This document shows positions 17,409 through 27,062 of a stretch of 64,000 nucleotides of DNA, one piece after another. Source of the DNA: an uncultured bacterium (GTDB lineage Bacteria > Cyanobacteriota > Vampirovibrionia > Gastranaerophilales > Gastranaerophilaceae); contig CASGEL010000004.1 in the NCBI GenBank assembly GCA_949300485.1, forward strand, positions 96,559-160,558. Reading direction: 5' to 3'. The first letter of the stretch is position 1, and each line of letters opens with the position of its first letter. The notes under the pieces were generated by a model. The model ran no database searches. It was not told the DNA's origin and worked only from the letters and a program-made list of their open reading frames with translations. The translations under genes and the position numbers were made by a program.

Positions 17409-18836
17409 ATGAAAACAATATTTGAAAAAAGTAACGGTACAGACGGAATAAATTTAACAGATGCTCAAATAAATATAAACTTCTTACCGTCTGATTTGCT
17501 TCGTTCTTTATCTTTAAATCTTCCTCAGGTTAGTGAGCTTGAAGTTATGCGCCATTATAAGCAACTTTCAGATATGAATTTCTGCATTGAAAAAGGGTTT
17601 TATCCTCTTGGTTCCTGTACAATGAAATACAACCCAAAAGTTAATGAGTTCTTAGCATCGTTGGATACCTTTAATATACACCCAAAAGTTGACGATAATT
17701 TAGCTCAAGGTTCACTAAAATTGATGTATAACCTTCAGCAAGCATTACTGGAAATAACAGGTATGGATGCTATAACATTACAACCTGCTGCTGGTGCTCA
17801 TGGTGAAATGACTGGAATGATGATTATAAAAAAATACTTTGACTCAATTGGAGAAAAAAGATCAAAAGTAATCATCCCTGATTCTGCTCATGGTACAAAT
17901 CCGGCAAGTGCAAAAATGTGCGGATTTGAAATTGTTGAGATAAAATCTAATTCTCGAGGACAAGTCGATATTGATGCATTAAAATCTGTTCTTGACAATG
18001 ATGTTGCTGCGATTATGCTTACTAATCCTAATACACTGGGAATATTTGAAGAACGAGTCAAAGAAATTTCCAATATAATGCATGAAAATGGATCTTTGTT
18101 ATATTATGACGGAGCTAATTTTAACGCAATTATGGGTTACACAAATCCTAAATTAATGGGGTTTGATGTTGTTCATTTAAATTTGCACAAGACTTTTTCT
18201 ACTCCTCATGGTGGAGGTGGCCCTGGAGCTGGCCCTATTGCTGTAGTGGATAAACTTAAAGACTTCCTTCCTGTTCCAATTGTAGATTTTGATGGTAAGA
18301 AATATTTCAGAAATTATAATTTAAAAAATTCAATAGGAAATGTTAAAAGTTTTTATGGCAATTTTTCTGTACTAGTTAAGGCCTATGCATATATTCTTAT
18401 GATGGGCAAAAATTTAAAACTGGCATCTGAAAATGCGGTTTTGAATGCTAATTATTTAAAAGAAAAGCTAAAAAAATATTATGAACTTCCGTATGATGAG
18501 CCCTGTATGCATGAGTTTGTTTTGTCAGGAGAAAAACAGAAAACAGAGAATGGCATATCAACATTAAACATTGCAAAAGCTTTAATGGACGGGAATACGC
18601 ATCCTCCAACTGTATATTTCCCTCTTATTGTTCATGAAGCTCTTATGATAGAACCTACCGAATCTGAACAAAAAGAAATGTTAGATGATTTTATTGATAT
18701 AATGATTAAAATTGCAGAAGACGCAAAGACTAATCCGGAAGTTCTCTTATCTGCACCTCACAACACCCCGGTAAAAAAAATTGATGAAGTAACGGCAGCT
18801 AGACACCCAGATTTAAAATACACAACTAAGGAATAA
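17409..18836 (+). CDS. gcvPB: Glycine dehydrogenase (decarboxylating) subunit 2
   Basis: GcvPB is the PLP-carrying half of the split P-protein of the glycine cleavage system, which decarboxylates glycine and hands aminomethyl to the lipoyl H-protein. It is 475 residues, the usual length for subunit 2. The PLP lysine is predicted as Lys261 in LNLHKTFSTPHGGGGPG. Upstream landmarks YPLGSCTMKYNPK and AHGTNPASA are typical. Subunit 1 (gcvPA) and gcvT/gcvH, which commonly sit next to it, are not in this window. It lies between a sigma factor and a dehydratase-related gene in one transcription unit. Confidence 0.95.
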   Translation: MKTIFEKSNGTDGINLTDAQININFLPSDLLRSLSLNLPQVSELEVMRHYKQLSDMNFCIEKGFYPLGSCTMKYNPKVNEFLASLDTFNIHPKVDDNLAQGSLKLMYNLQQALLEITGMDAITLQPAAGAHGEMTGMMIIKKYFDSIGEKRSKVIIPDSAHGTNPASAKMCGFEIVEIKSNSRGQVDIDALKSVLDNDVAAIMLTNPNTLGIFEERVKEISNIMHENGSLLYYDGANFNAIMGYTNPKLMGFDVVHLNLHKTFSTPHGGGGPGAGPIAVVDKLKDFLPVPIVDFDGKKYFRNYNLKNSIGNVKSFYGNFSVLVKAYAYILMMGKNLKLASENAVLNANYLKEKLKKYYELPYDEPCMHEFVLSGEKQKTENGISTLNIAKALMDGNTHPPTVYFPLIVHEALMIEPTESEQKEMLDDFIDIMIKIAEDAKTNPEVLLSAPHNTPVKKIDEVTAARHPDLKYTTKE

Positions 18837-20011
18837 TGACTATGACAGATAAAAATGAAACAAAAAAAAGAAAAATATCATTTCCACATATGGGAACTAT
18901 AAGCTATGCTTGGGCCGCAGCCTTGAGAATAATTGGCTGTGAGCCTTTTGTTGAGCCCTATACAAGTAAGAAGGCTCTCTCCCTTGGAACAAAACATGCT
19001 CCGGAGGCAATTTGCCTGCCATATAAACTAATTCTAGGTAATTTTATAGAAGCAATTGAAGGTGGTACTGATTATGTAGCAATGATTACATCTCCAGGTT
19101 GCTGCAGGCTTGGAGAATACGGGAAATGTATTGAAAATGCGCTGCATGATTTGGGATATGAAGCTAAATATCTTGAACTTCAATTGTATGATGGTATAAA
19201 GGGTATGTATAATTTCTTAAAAGAGGCAAGCGGAAAGAATAATCCTCTTCTATTTGGAAGAGCAATTTTAATTGCTATGCTAAAGGTCTTTGTTCTTGAT
19301 AAACTCGAAGCTACATTGTCTTATTATCGTGCTAGAGAAATTAACCATGGAGATGCTGATAAGCACTATGCAAAATGTTTAAAAATTATTGATGAGAATG
19401 ATAGTATTTTAGGCCTAAAAAAAGCAACCAAACAAATTGCAGAAGAAATGAAAAAAGTTGAAATAAATCCTAATAAAGAAATTTTGCATGTAGATATAAC
19501 TGGTGAAATTTATGTTGTTAATGATGAATTTTCTAATCAAAATATAGAAAAAGAACTTGGAAGAATGGGAGTTGAAGTAAGACGAAGTCTTACTGTTAGC
19601 AGCTTCTTAAAAGATGCAATTATCCCTAAAATATTTAGAAAAGGTGAAACTCACCTTCAAAGAGCAGATAGGCTTGCCAAGCCTTATCTAATGAGAGATA
19701 TTGGCGGAGATGCTTTGGAATGTGTTTCAGATGTTGCATATGCAAATGAAAGAGGTATTGATGGTATTATTCATATAAGTCCGTTTACTTGTATGCCTGA
19801 AATTATGTCACAAAATATATTCCCAGCGATGAGAGAAAATTGTGAAATCCCTATTTTACCATTAATAATGGATGAACAAACTGGTAGAGCTGGATATATT
19901 ACAAGAATTGAAGCATTTGTCGATTTAATGCGAAGAAGAAAAAGAAAACGTAAAATTGAAGAAAAGAAAAATAATACTGAGGTTGCTAAAAAAATTGAAA
20001 TTAATAAATAA
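18836..20011 (+). CDS. 2-hydroxyacyl-CoA dehydratase-related protein (COG3581/DUF2229-like)
   Basis: This is a 391-residue protein resembling the family often labelled CoA protein activase or acyl-CoA dehydratase activase-related. Conserved cysteines are visible: Cys60 (APEAICLPYK), Cys89/90 and Cys98 (SPGCCRLGEYGKC) and one in ISPFTCMPE near residue 325, which could hold an iron-sulfur cluster. The C-terminal tail is very basic (RRRKRKRKIEEKK). The ATG overlaps the gcvPB stop by one base (TAATG); an ATG at 18842 is an alternative start. The partner ATPase usually seen with such proteins is not present here. Precise function unknown. Confidence 0.7.
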   Translation: MTMTDKNETKKRKISFPHMGTISYAWAAALRIIGCEPFVEPYTSKKALSLGTKHAPEAICLPYKLILGNFIEAIEGGTDYVAMITSPGCCRLGEYGKCIENALHDLGYEAKYLELQLYDGIKGMYNFLKEASGKNNPLLFGRAILIAMLKVFVLDKLEATLSYYRAREINHGDADKHYAKCLKIIDENDSILGLKKATKQIAEEMKKVEINPNKEILHVDITGEIYVVNDEFSNQNIEKELGRMGVEVRRSLTVSSFLKDAIIPKIFRKGETHLQRADRLAKPYLMRDIGGDALECVSDVAYANERGIDGIIHISPFTCMPEIMSQNIFPAMRENCEIPILPLIMDEQTGRAGYITRIEAFVDLMRRRKRKRKIEEKKNNTEVAKKIEINK

Positions 20012-20024
20012 TAGGAACTGATTT

Positions 20025-20849
20025 ATGTTTAAATTATTTAAAGATAGTTTCAGAATTACGAATGACTGTATTATATTAGCTACTCCGCTGATAGTATTTC
20101 TATCTATTCTGGGTTGGTATTTTTCTTATGCTATTCACGCAATAGATACTATTCCAAAGCTCATTTTAGGTATTATTACATCACTGGTCATGATAAGCGG
20201 ATTTGTATCTGCTTGGCTTTATATGGCAAAAAAGACCCTTGCTATTTCTAAAAGAGTTATATTATTTGATAAAGACAGGATAAAGGCTTTATATGAACTT
20301 GTCTTGTCTTTACCAAAGGGAATTGGGAAATTATTTCTACCAATACTTGGCGCAGTCATAATATATCTATCTTTGTATGCTGCAGGTGCAACTTTAATTA
20401 CTTTTATAGTTGATAATTATATCGGTTCATCAAGTTTAATAAATCTTTTTGATATTGATGCTCTATTTATATCTAGTAAAGAGCTCATTGAAGAAATAAA
20501 TATGCTCGCTGATAATGAACAACTTGCTATAGTGTGCTGGTATGCTTCTATGCTAATTTTTTCAACACTAATTTCATTTTTTACTGTACTTTGGATTCCT
20601 GAACTCGTGTACACCGAAAAAAATCCAATTAAAGCTTTATATAACTCTATAATAAAATTGTTTACAACCTTACCTAAAACACTATTATTATTTCTTTACA
20701 TTGCATTACTAACAGTAACTATTTCTATCTTAAATACTCTTTTGATGTTTAATCCATTTGCATTCTTCCTTGTTTTAATTTTATATTACTATTTCTTAGT
20801 TTACATAATTGTGTTACTATTTTCATATTATGAACAAAACTTCATCTAA
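20025..20849 (+). CDS. Multi-pass membrane protein, unknown
   Basis: This is a 274-residue integral membrane protein with about six hydrophobic segments (residues roughly 18-38, 45-68, 98-130, 165-190, 215-240 and 242-270). I see no transporter or enzyme motif. It sits 13 bases after the preceding gene and its end overlaps the miaA start region by 20 bases, so it is part of the same transcript. It could be a lineage-specific inner-membrane protein related to DUF-type permease-like families, but I cannot name one. Confidence 0.7.
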   Translation: MFKLFKDSFRITNDCIILATPLIVFLSILGWYFSYAIHAIDTIPKLILGIITSLVMISGFVSAWLYMAKKTLAISKRVILFDKDRIKALYELVLSLPKGIGKLFLPILGAVIIYLSLYAAGATLITFIVDNYIGSSSLINLFDIDALFISSKELIEEINMLADNEQLAIVCWYASMLIFSTLISFFTVLWIPELVYTEKNPIKALYNSIIKLFTTLPKTLLLFLYIALLTVTISILNTLLMFNPFAFFLVLILYYYFLVYIIVLLFSYYEQNFI

Positions 20850-21717
20850 TACTAAAATAAAAGTCATTGCAATAGTCGGTGCAACTGCCAGTGGAAAAAC
20901 GGCATATTCTATTGAACTTGCAAAAAAAATAGATGGGGAAATTATCTCTGCAGACTCAAGACTCGTTTATAAAGGATTTGATATAGGAACAGCAAAACCA
21001 ACAAAAGATGAAATAAATGTTGTTCCGCATCATATGATAGATATTGTAGATCCTGAATATGAATATTCTGCAGGGTTATATAAAAAAGAAGCAAAAAATA
21101 AAATTTATGAAATACATAATAGAGGGAAAATACCAATAATTGTCGGAGGTACTGGCTTATATATTGATATATTGCTAAAAAATTATAATTTACCCCAAAT
21201 TGAAGCAAATTACACGCTTAGAGAAGAACTTAAAAAGTATGATAATACAGAGCTATATAAACTATTAACTATTCTTGATTCCGATGCAGCCTCAATAATA
21301 GATAAAAATGATAGAAAAAAAATTATACGAGCTATTGAAATTATTAAATCAACAGGCATAAATCTGTCAAGCAGCCGTAGTATTGAAGAACCCGAATTTG
21401 ATGTTGAGTGGATAGGCCGAAACTTCGAAAGAGATATTTTATATTCAAGAATTGACAAAAGGGTAGAATTAATGATAGAGAACGGACTTATTACTGAAAC
21501 TAAAAATTTGCTCCAAAAACATGGTAGAATTCCGAATTTAGTAAATACAATCGGTTATAAAGAAATAATCAGATACCTTGATAATAATTATTCCCTTGAA
21601 GATGGAATCAATTTGCTAAAGAAAAATACAAGAAACTATGCAAAACGCCAGTTAACCTGGTTTAGAAAAAATCCCAATATAGAATGGAACATTTATCCGG
21701 AGAAGCTAAAAAAATAA
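20830..21717 (+). CDS. miaA: tRNA dimethylallyltransferase
   Basis: MiaA transfers a dimethylallyl group to A37 of tRNAs reading codons that start with U. It is 295 residues from the ATG at 20830. The P-loop is GATASGKT (17-24), followed by IISADSRLVYKGFDIGTAKP and GGTGLYIDILL; the C-terminal RNYAKRQLTWFRKNP is the family signature. An in-frame TTG at 20809 would only add residues unrelated to the family and lies inside the upstream gene. No ribosome site precedes the ATG, so initiation is probably coupled to translation of the overlapping membrane-protein gene. Confidence 0.94.
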   Translation: MNKTSSNTKIKVIAIVGATASGKTAYSIELAKKIDGEIISADSRLVYKGFDIGTAKPTKDEINVVPHHMIDIVDPEYEYSAGLYKKEAKNKIYEIHNRGKIPIIVGGTGLYIDILLKNYNLPQIEANYTLREELKKYDNTELYKLLTILDSDAASIIDKNDRKKIIRAIEIIKSTGINLSSSRSIEEPEFDVEWIGRNFERDILYSRIDKRVELMIENGLITETKNLLQKHGRIPNLVNTIGYKEIIRYLDNNYSLEDGINLLKKNTRNYAKRQLTWFRKNPNIEWNIYPEKLKK

Positions 21718-22167
21718 CTATCTTATTTTTATCTTTACAACAACTTTTTTTACCTCAGAAGGAACCTCTTCTAATGCTATTTGGGGTGCATGGGCTTCAT
21801 GTGGATACAATAATACAAAATTTGTAGTATCTAATGTAACAAAATCAGAATTTACTACAGAATCATTATAAAAAATAATATCATTCTCCTTGTTATAAGG
21901 AACAGATACATTTAACTCTGATGAGGAGTGTATATATATTTTTTCTTTTCCTGATAGCAATAATTGAATATCAATATATTTTTGATGAGATTCAAATTTC
22001 GCATTATCAAGCTTTTTAGTTATGTAAACTTCAATATTAGCATAATCATCATCTTTAATACTGTACTTACCAACTTTGATATCATTATACAAATTTTTAA
22101 TAAAATTTTTAGCATTATCAGGAATTTCTTTATAGTTATCTATATTAGTAATTTTATCAATAATCAT
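21718..22167 (-). CDS. YhcH/YjgK/YiaL (DUF386) family cupin protein
   Basis: This is a 149-residue single-domain cupin of the TabA/EbgC family, members of which are linked to sugar-acid or biofilm metabolism. Family landmarks are FESHQKYIDIQLLLSG (residues 58-73) and LLYPHEAHAP (near 122-131), containing the His/Glu residues expected to bind a metal ion. Length matches the family. It converges on miaA with no intergenic space. In other bacteria such genes sit with sialic-acid or plant-sugar catabolism; nothing here indicates that context. Confidence 0.85.
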   Translation of the reverse strand: MIIDKITNIDNYKEIPDNAKNFIKNLYNDIKVGKYSIKDDDYANIEVYITKKLDNAKFESHQKYIDIQLLLSGKEKIYIHSSSELNVSVPYNKENDIIFYNDSVVNSDFVTLDTTNFVLLYPHEAHAPQIALEEVPSEVKKVVVKIKIR

Positions 22168-22188
22168 ATTCTATACCTCTCAAAATAA

Positions 22189-22214
22189 GTGGGGATTGAA
22201 TAACCAATCCCCAC
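22189..22214 (-). terminator. Rho-independent terminator of pilin-like gene
   Basis: GTGGGGATTG (22189-22198) and CAATCCCCAC (22205-22214) form a perfect 10-bp stem with a 6-base loop. It lies 7 bases after the stop of the minus-strand pilin-like gene and is followed on that strand by TTATTTT. Confidence 0.85.
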
Positions 22215-22221
22215 TATATAA

Positions 22222-24606
22222 TTAAAATGATCTTAATTTACGCCTTACACTGACGAAACATTTATATTTATCACATGGATTATAAGATTTATTAACTCCA
22301 GTAGCTTCCGTATCATCGTAGTCTAAGTAATTATCAGGTAAAACATGATTATCTAAACCTTTGGCATAGAATTTTTGACCAAGATTTAAACAATATGGAG
22401 TGTATTTACTAATTTGACGAGCTGAACATACTCCTCTAGCAAATGAAACCCCAGGAAATGCAACTTTTTTTTGACGAGATTCATCTGTTGACTCATAATA
22501 ATAAACATCAACAGAAAGTTGTTTAGAACTATTTCCGCCAAGATAAAGTGCATCACTCACTGCGGTTGAACCTTTTGGCGCATCTAACGGATATGCCGGG
22601 TATACAATACCATTTGAGGCGATATAGAATGGATAAACATCATCCCAAAGAGTCCCACTGCCCTTATCTCCATTGATATCAACAAAGACTGTAAATCCAC
22701 TTATAGCATATGCTTGAGTATTTTTCAAATATGCATCTGGATCGGATGTAACCTGAGCAGCTGCAGCAATATCAGTTATATCTACTGATCCACAACAATT
22801 TCTTGCATCACCCATTGCAGCTTTACTTTCAGTATCTAAAGCAAAACAGTTTTTCTCTGCTTTACAGAAATATCCACCTTCATTATAACAAGATATATGG
22901 GTTGATTTCTTTAGGTTTTTGCAAACATTTCTTGTAGGTGTAATATTTTCTGTAGTAAAAGATAAACCTGGAATTGATGCTTGTTTATCAGATAATATCC
23001 ACATTTTTAAACCATTTGCAAAAATTATATTAGGTTTAATTTTATCATTACCATCAGCATCCAAGCCAAAAGCACCAGATTTAGATTTAATAGACATCAA
23101 TGTGCCATTTGAGCCTTTAGCGGCTTCATATACAGCCTTATTATATGAAACTCCATTACTAGTAGTAAAGCCTGAACAAGAATATTTTGTATCATCATCT
23201 AAAACATTCCAATATTTTTTTACTTGTTCACAAAGACGTGTAGCCTTGGTAATAGGCGGATTTACTACACATACACCATCAACCATAGTAGAACCGGATG
23301 TACATTCTGACTCTACACAAACGCCATTATTCATAGTATAACCTTCTATACATTCACATCCTTTTCCATCAACAAATACCGAATTATCCGGACAACAAAC
23401 ATTATCCATAGAATTATAATCATTTGCACAGCACTTACAAGTAACTAAAGCTCCAGGGGCATATGAACCCTTGGCGTATGGCAGTTCTCCATCTCCTGAA
23501 CAAGGAGTACAACAAACGTTATCATAATTTGCAGATAAAACTTTACCACTAGCACATTCACAACTTATTGTCTTATTAGAAGTATTTCGCATATTATAGT
23601 ATCCCTTCTCTGCGGCACAGTCAGCATCACTAAATTCAGGTCTCGCAGAAGGTGTTACACTTGAACTTTCCTGGCCCATCTCCATACTGTAACTTTTAAT
23701 AACTCTGCAGTCTCCAGTAGGACTAGAAATTGGGGTTTCAACGTATGATGACATATCAGATGGGACATCGCCATTATCTTCCTCAGTACCATCCTCAACA
23801 TCTTCACCATCTGCCTCATAAGAAACAGAATATTCAACATATGTTTCAAGATCGGGATCATAATCAGATCCTGTACAAGAAGGTCCAAAAGTTGATACAC
23901 ATATACTTTTAGCATCAGGTGAATCAGAAGAATTTATCTTATTTGTAATAGATGATAAATAAGCTTTCTTACAAGGGGAATCCTCAGGATACATTAAATT
24001 AGACAAAATTTCTCCAGCATTAGAGCCTGAAATATAACCATCACAGTTATCAAAATCCTTTTTTGCAAAATATGTCACATTTTCACTTGTTGTACCATCA
24101 GCATTCGTAACAGTTTCTCTTTTCATTGGAATTTGTGCTCCCCCACAAACTTTATAGGCAAGCCATATATAGTCAAAGGAATCACTATCCCAAGCTTGTA
24201 TTTCTGTACTCATATTTACAGTATCAGCAAAAGAGCTAGGGAAAAATGATTTAAAAATATATTCTTCAGATTTTGCAAACTTATTAGATAAAGATATAAA
24301 AGTTGTCTTAACTTTATTTATACTTAATTTTTCGGCAATAATATCTGAAATAGTTTTAGTATCATCGGCATCAGCAATTATAATATTGTCTGAACTCACT
24401 AATTCCGTAGGATCTCCAATTGCAGCTATTTGCCCTGCCATTTTTTCAACAGTTTTATAAGCTAAATAATAAGAAAATTCATCAGCTTTTTCCAGTTGCT
24501 TATTCAATACGGGTAACGTTACTGCAACTAATATTGCAACTATGAACAGAGATATCATTATCTCCATAAGCGTAAAACCTGAACTCTTGTTTCGTTTTAA
24601 ATTCAT
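22222..24606 (-). CDS. Giant type IV pilin-like protein with Cys-rich modules
   Basis: This is a 794-residue protein with a class III prepilin signal: MNLKRNKSSG, then FTLMEIMISLFIVAIL. Cleavage is predicted after Gly10, with Glu at mature position +5 and a long hydrophobic helix. Ordinary pilins have 120-200 residues. Here a central region (about 340-440) is packed with cysteines in EGF-like spacing (CECASGKVL, VCCTPCSGDG, CKCCANDY, GCECIEGYTMNNGVC), and a large C-terminal domain follows. GGAGGG precedes the ATG, and the gene starts 14 bases after the transketolase half-gene, so the two are co-transcribed. It is probably a minor pilin or pseudopilin carrying an adhesive head. The role is inferred. 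Confidence 0.82.
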   Translation of the reverse strand: MNLKRNKSSGFTLMEIMISLFIVAILVAVTLPVLNKQLEKADEFSYYLAYKTVEKMAGQIAAIGDPTELVSSDNIIIADADDTKTISDIIAEKLSINKVKTTFISLSNKFAKSEEYIFKSFFPSSFADTVNMSTEIQAWDSDSFDYIWLAYKVCGGAQIPMKRETVTNADGTTSENVTYFAKKDFDNCDGYISGSNAGEILSNLMYPEDSPCKKAYLSSITNKINSSDSPDAKSICVSTFGPSCTGSDYDPDLETYVEYSVSYEADGEDVEDGTEEDNGDVPSDMSSYVETPISSPTGDCRVIKSYSMEMGQESSSVTPSARPEFSDADCAAEKGYYNMRNTSNKTISCECASGKVLSANYDNVCCTPCSGDGELPYAKGSYAPGALVTCKCCANDYNSMDNVCCPDNSVFVDGKGCECIEGYTMNNGVCVESECTSGSTMVDGVCVVNPPITKATRLCEQVKKYWNVLDDDTKYSCSGFTTSNGVSYNKAVYEAAKGSNGTLMSIKSKSGAFGLDADGNDKIKPNIIFANGLKMWILSDKQASIPGLSFTTENITPTRNVCKNLKKSTHISCYNEGGYFCKAEKNCFALDTESKAAMGDARNCCGSVDITDIAAAAQVTSDPDAYLKNTQAYAISGFTVFVDINGDKGSGTLWDDVYPFYIASNGIVYPAYPLDAPKGSTAVSDALYLGGNSSKQLSVDVYYYESTDESRQKKVAFPGVSFARGVCSARQISKYTPYCLNLGQKFYAKGLDNHVLPDNYLDYDDTEATGVNKSYNPCDKYKCFVSVRRKLRSF

Positions 24607-24620
24607 CTTCCCTCCATATA

Positions 24621-25445
24621 TTAACTTAACTCTAACATTGCCTTTTCATAATCTTCTTTACTTGGTGCTTTACCATGCCACCCAGCATTGTTTTCCATAA
24701 AACTAATGCCTTTACCTTTAATTGTATTTGCAATTATAACAGTAGGTTTCGCAGCAAGTTTTGCAATTTCAATTGAATCGTAAATTTGAATTAAATCATG
24801 TCCGTCAATTTCAATAACATTCCAGTTAAAAGCTCTTAATTTAGCAGAAAGGTCATCTAAAGATTTAACATTTTCTGTATTACCATCAATTTGCAAACGG
24901 TTTCTATCAATAATAGCGACCAGATTATTCAAATTTCTATGTGAAGCCTGCATAAATGCTTCCCAAACATTTCCTTCTTGCAACTCTCCATCTCCTAATA
25001 ACACAAAAACATTTGCATTATTATTATCCAATTTTAAAGCCATAGCTATACCACAAGCCATAGATAATCCTTGTCCTAATGAACCAGTTGCTACTTCAAT
25101 TCCGGGGCACCATAACGAAGGATGGCCTTGAAGCCTCGTACCTAATTTTCTAAATGTTTTAAGTTCTGACTTACTTATAAACCCTAATTGAGCTAATACT
25201 GAATAATAAATTGGTGATACATGACCTTTTGATAGTACAAAGCGATCTCTAAATTGATAGTCCGAAGACAATTTTCCACCAATAGAATGCCTCATGCACT
25301 TATGAAATAAAACAGTCATTATTTCGCAAGATGATAAAGATCCTCCAATATGACCAGATTGAGCGCTATAAACCATATCCAGAATATGCTTTCTGTTTTC
25401 TAAACATAAATTATTTAAATTTTTAATATCCTCATCTGTTAACAT
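24621..25445 (-). CDS. Transketolase, N-terminal (TPP-binding) subunit
   Basis: This is a 274-residue half-transketolase. With the C-terminal half it moves two-carbon units in the pentose-phosphate pathway. It carries the thiamine-diphosphate motif GDGELQEGNVWEAFMQA, ending with Asn-containing segments near residues 150-180, and early family landmarks SGHIGGSLSS and SKGHVSPIYYS. The matching C-terminal half is not next to it but about 26 kb away at 51690 on the other strand. The start overlaps the wecG-type gene by 7 bases, and the pilin-like gene follows. Confidence 0.93.
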   Translation of the reverse strand: MLTDEDIKNLNNLCLENRKHILDMVYSAQSGHIGGSLSSCEIMTVLFHKCMRHSIGGKLSSDYQFRDRFVLSKGHVSPIYYSVLAQLGFISKSELKTFRKLGTRLQGHPSLWCPGIEVATGSLGQGLSMACGIAMALKLDNNNANVFVLLGDGELQEGNVWEAFMQASHRNLNNLVAIIDRNRLQIDGNTENVKSLDDLSAKLRAFNWNVIEIDGHDLIQIYDSIEIAKLAAKPTVIIANTIKGKGISFMENNAGWHGKAPSKEDYEKAMLELS

Positions 25446-26161
25446 TTAGCCTGGAATAACCTTTCTTTACAAACATTTAATACAAATAACGGTAATGTAG
25501 GGAAGACACGCTTCAATCTTTTTGGTTCTTTGCTAAGCCTATATAACCACTCTAAACCTAACTTTTGATAAATTTTAGGAGCTCTTGATACAACTCCTGC
25601 CCAAACATCAAAACTACCCCCAAGGCCAATCATAGTTGCATTTGGAATCATAGCTTTTAATGAATTTATAAAAAATTCCTGTTTTGGAGAGCCTAAAGCG
25701 ACTAAGACTAAATCCGGGTTAACCGCAGCAACTTCTGCTAAAATCTCCTTATCATCAGAAAAATAGCCATCATGAGAATAAACTATATTAATATTTGGAA
25801 TTTCAGCCTTCAAATTACTAACCGCAAGAGTTATAACTTCCGGCTTAGCGCCAATCATTGCTATTTTTTTATTATCTTTAGAAAACTTAACAATTAGAGC
25901 TTTTCCAAGTTCAATACCAGGAATTCTTTTAACATTATGCCCAAGTATTTTTAAACCTATTTCAACTCCTATACCATCAGGAACAACTAAATTTGCGCTG
26001 GATATCACATTGGCAAAATCAGGCATTTTTAATGCGGTGGATATCATTTCAGGATTTATAGTCACAATTTGTCCGGAGTGAGTACAAGCATAATTAACTG
26101 CCTCGTCAAAGTCAAAACTATCAACTCCAAAGCCTTGAATTTTAACCAAATCTCTATTCAT
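25439..26161 (-). CDS. WecG/TagA/CpsF family glycosyltransferase
   Basis: This enzyme adds an N-acetylmannosaminyl (or similar) residue to a lipid-linked N-acetylglucosamine for surface glycan or teichoic-acid-like polymers. It is 240 residues, the typical GT26 length. Conserved motifs: TINPEMISTA, VVPDGIGVEIGLKILG, LVALGSPKQEFFI and MIGLGGSFDVWAGVVSRAP. No membrane segment is evident; it is expected on the cytoplasmic face. It is the first gene of the run with the transketolase half and the pilin-like gene. The gene starts 46 bases from the divergent gene at 26208, so a shared promoter region lies between. Confidence 0.9.
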   Translation of the reverse strand: MNRDLVKIQGFGVDSFDFDEAVNYACTHSGQIVTINPEMISTALKMPDFANVISSANLVVPDGIGVEIGLKILGHNVKRIPGIELGKALIVKFSKDNKKIAMIGAKPEVITLAVSNLKAEIPNINIVYSHDGYFSDDKEILAEVAAVNPDLVLVALGSPKQEFFINSLKAMIPNATMIGLGGSFDVWAGVVSRAPKIYQKLGLEWLYRLSKEPKRLKRVFPTLPLFVLNVCKERLFQAKC

Positions 26162-26207
26162 AACTTTATTATACCATATTATCCAAAATTATGCTATAAT
26201 TAAACAT

Positions 26208-27062
26208 ATGAAAAAGGTTGTTTATAAAGTATTATTTACAGTAGCCTTATTATTTTGTGCTACAGTACAGGCCAAGGCTGTACAATTTGATTTGCTAGTA
26301 TTACCGACGGAAATATTCAATGTGTGTGATAACTATTTTTGCTTTCCAGAGCCATCTGAAATTGCAGCTAATTATGTTATCCAAAACATTAATTCGTATA
26401 AATACATGAAAGCTATCTCTCTTGCCGAAGCTAGAAGCAAAATTGAAGAAAATCAACAATTAAAAGCTGAAACACAGAATATGCTAAAAACATTTGAAGA
26501 AACTGAAAAAATTGATTTTGAAACTCTACAAAAAATTTCTCAAGCATTGGGTGTAAAATCTGTTATTATTATCTCATGCTATGCAATAACTGATCGTTCA
26601 GCCACGAGAAGGGGGCTATGGGAAGTTTTAGAAATATCAAGTGCATTTAAAATAACTTACCCTTTCAACTTGACAACTACTGCAGTGTTAACTGATAATG
26701 TCAACAATGTTGTAATGTGGAGTAGTAAATATAATAAAACAGTATCTGACAGTAACGGTTATTTTCTAGCACTCAATCAAGCTCAAGCCGCATCCCATCT
26801 TGAGAAAATCAAACAATACTTTAGAAACAATGTTTCTCTAAACATAAGCGAAAACGTACATTTACGATTTTTCCCGAAAGATGTAAGAACATTTAATGTA
26901 AAATCACCTTCTCAACATGAGGATGACCCAATTAATGACAATAAACAGTTTATGCCAAATGCTTTGGATAAACTATCCCAACCTAAAATTTTAAAAGATC
27001 TTCAAGATGAAAATTCCAGTCCTAATTCTACAGATACAGAAGACTTTATCTTTGAATTTTAA
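26208..27062 (+). CDS. Exported protein, unknown
   Basis: This is a 284-residue protein with a signal peptide (MKKVVYKVLFTVALLFCATVQAKA). The mature part has a regular alpha/beta pattern. VIQNINSYKYMKAISLAEAR and LQKISQALGVKSVIIISCYA resemble the way periplasmic CsgG/TolB-type N-domains alternate, but I cannot confirm membership. The C-terminal 60 residues are Asp/Asn/Ser-rich and probably disordered. It has no lipobox. It is divergent from the wecG-type gene and convergent, with a 4-base overlap, with a small membrane-protein gene. Confidence 0.68.
   Translation: MKKVVYKVLFTVALLFCATVQAKAVQFDLLVLPTEIFNVCDNYFCFPEPSEIAANYVIQNINSYKYMKAISLAEARSKIEENQQLKAETQNMLKTFEETEKIDFETLQKISQALGVKSVIIISCYAITDRSATRRGLWEVLEISSAFKITYPFNLTTTAVLTDNVNNVVMWSSKYNKTVSDSNGYFLALNQAQAASHLEKIKQYFRNNVSLNISENVHLRFFPKDVRTFNVKSPSQHEDDPINDNKQFMPNALDKLSQPKILKDLQDENSSPNSTDTEDFIFEF

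Noticed and set aside
20809..20829. TTG start for miaA
   Set aside because: It adds residues outside the family and sits within the upstream gene; the ATG at 20830 matches the family start.
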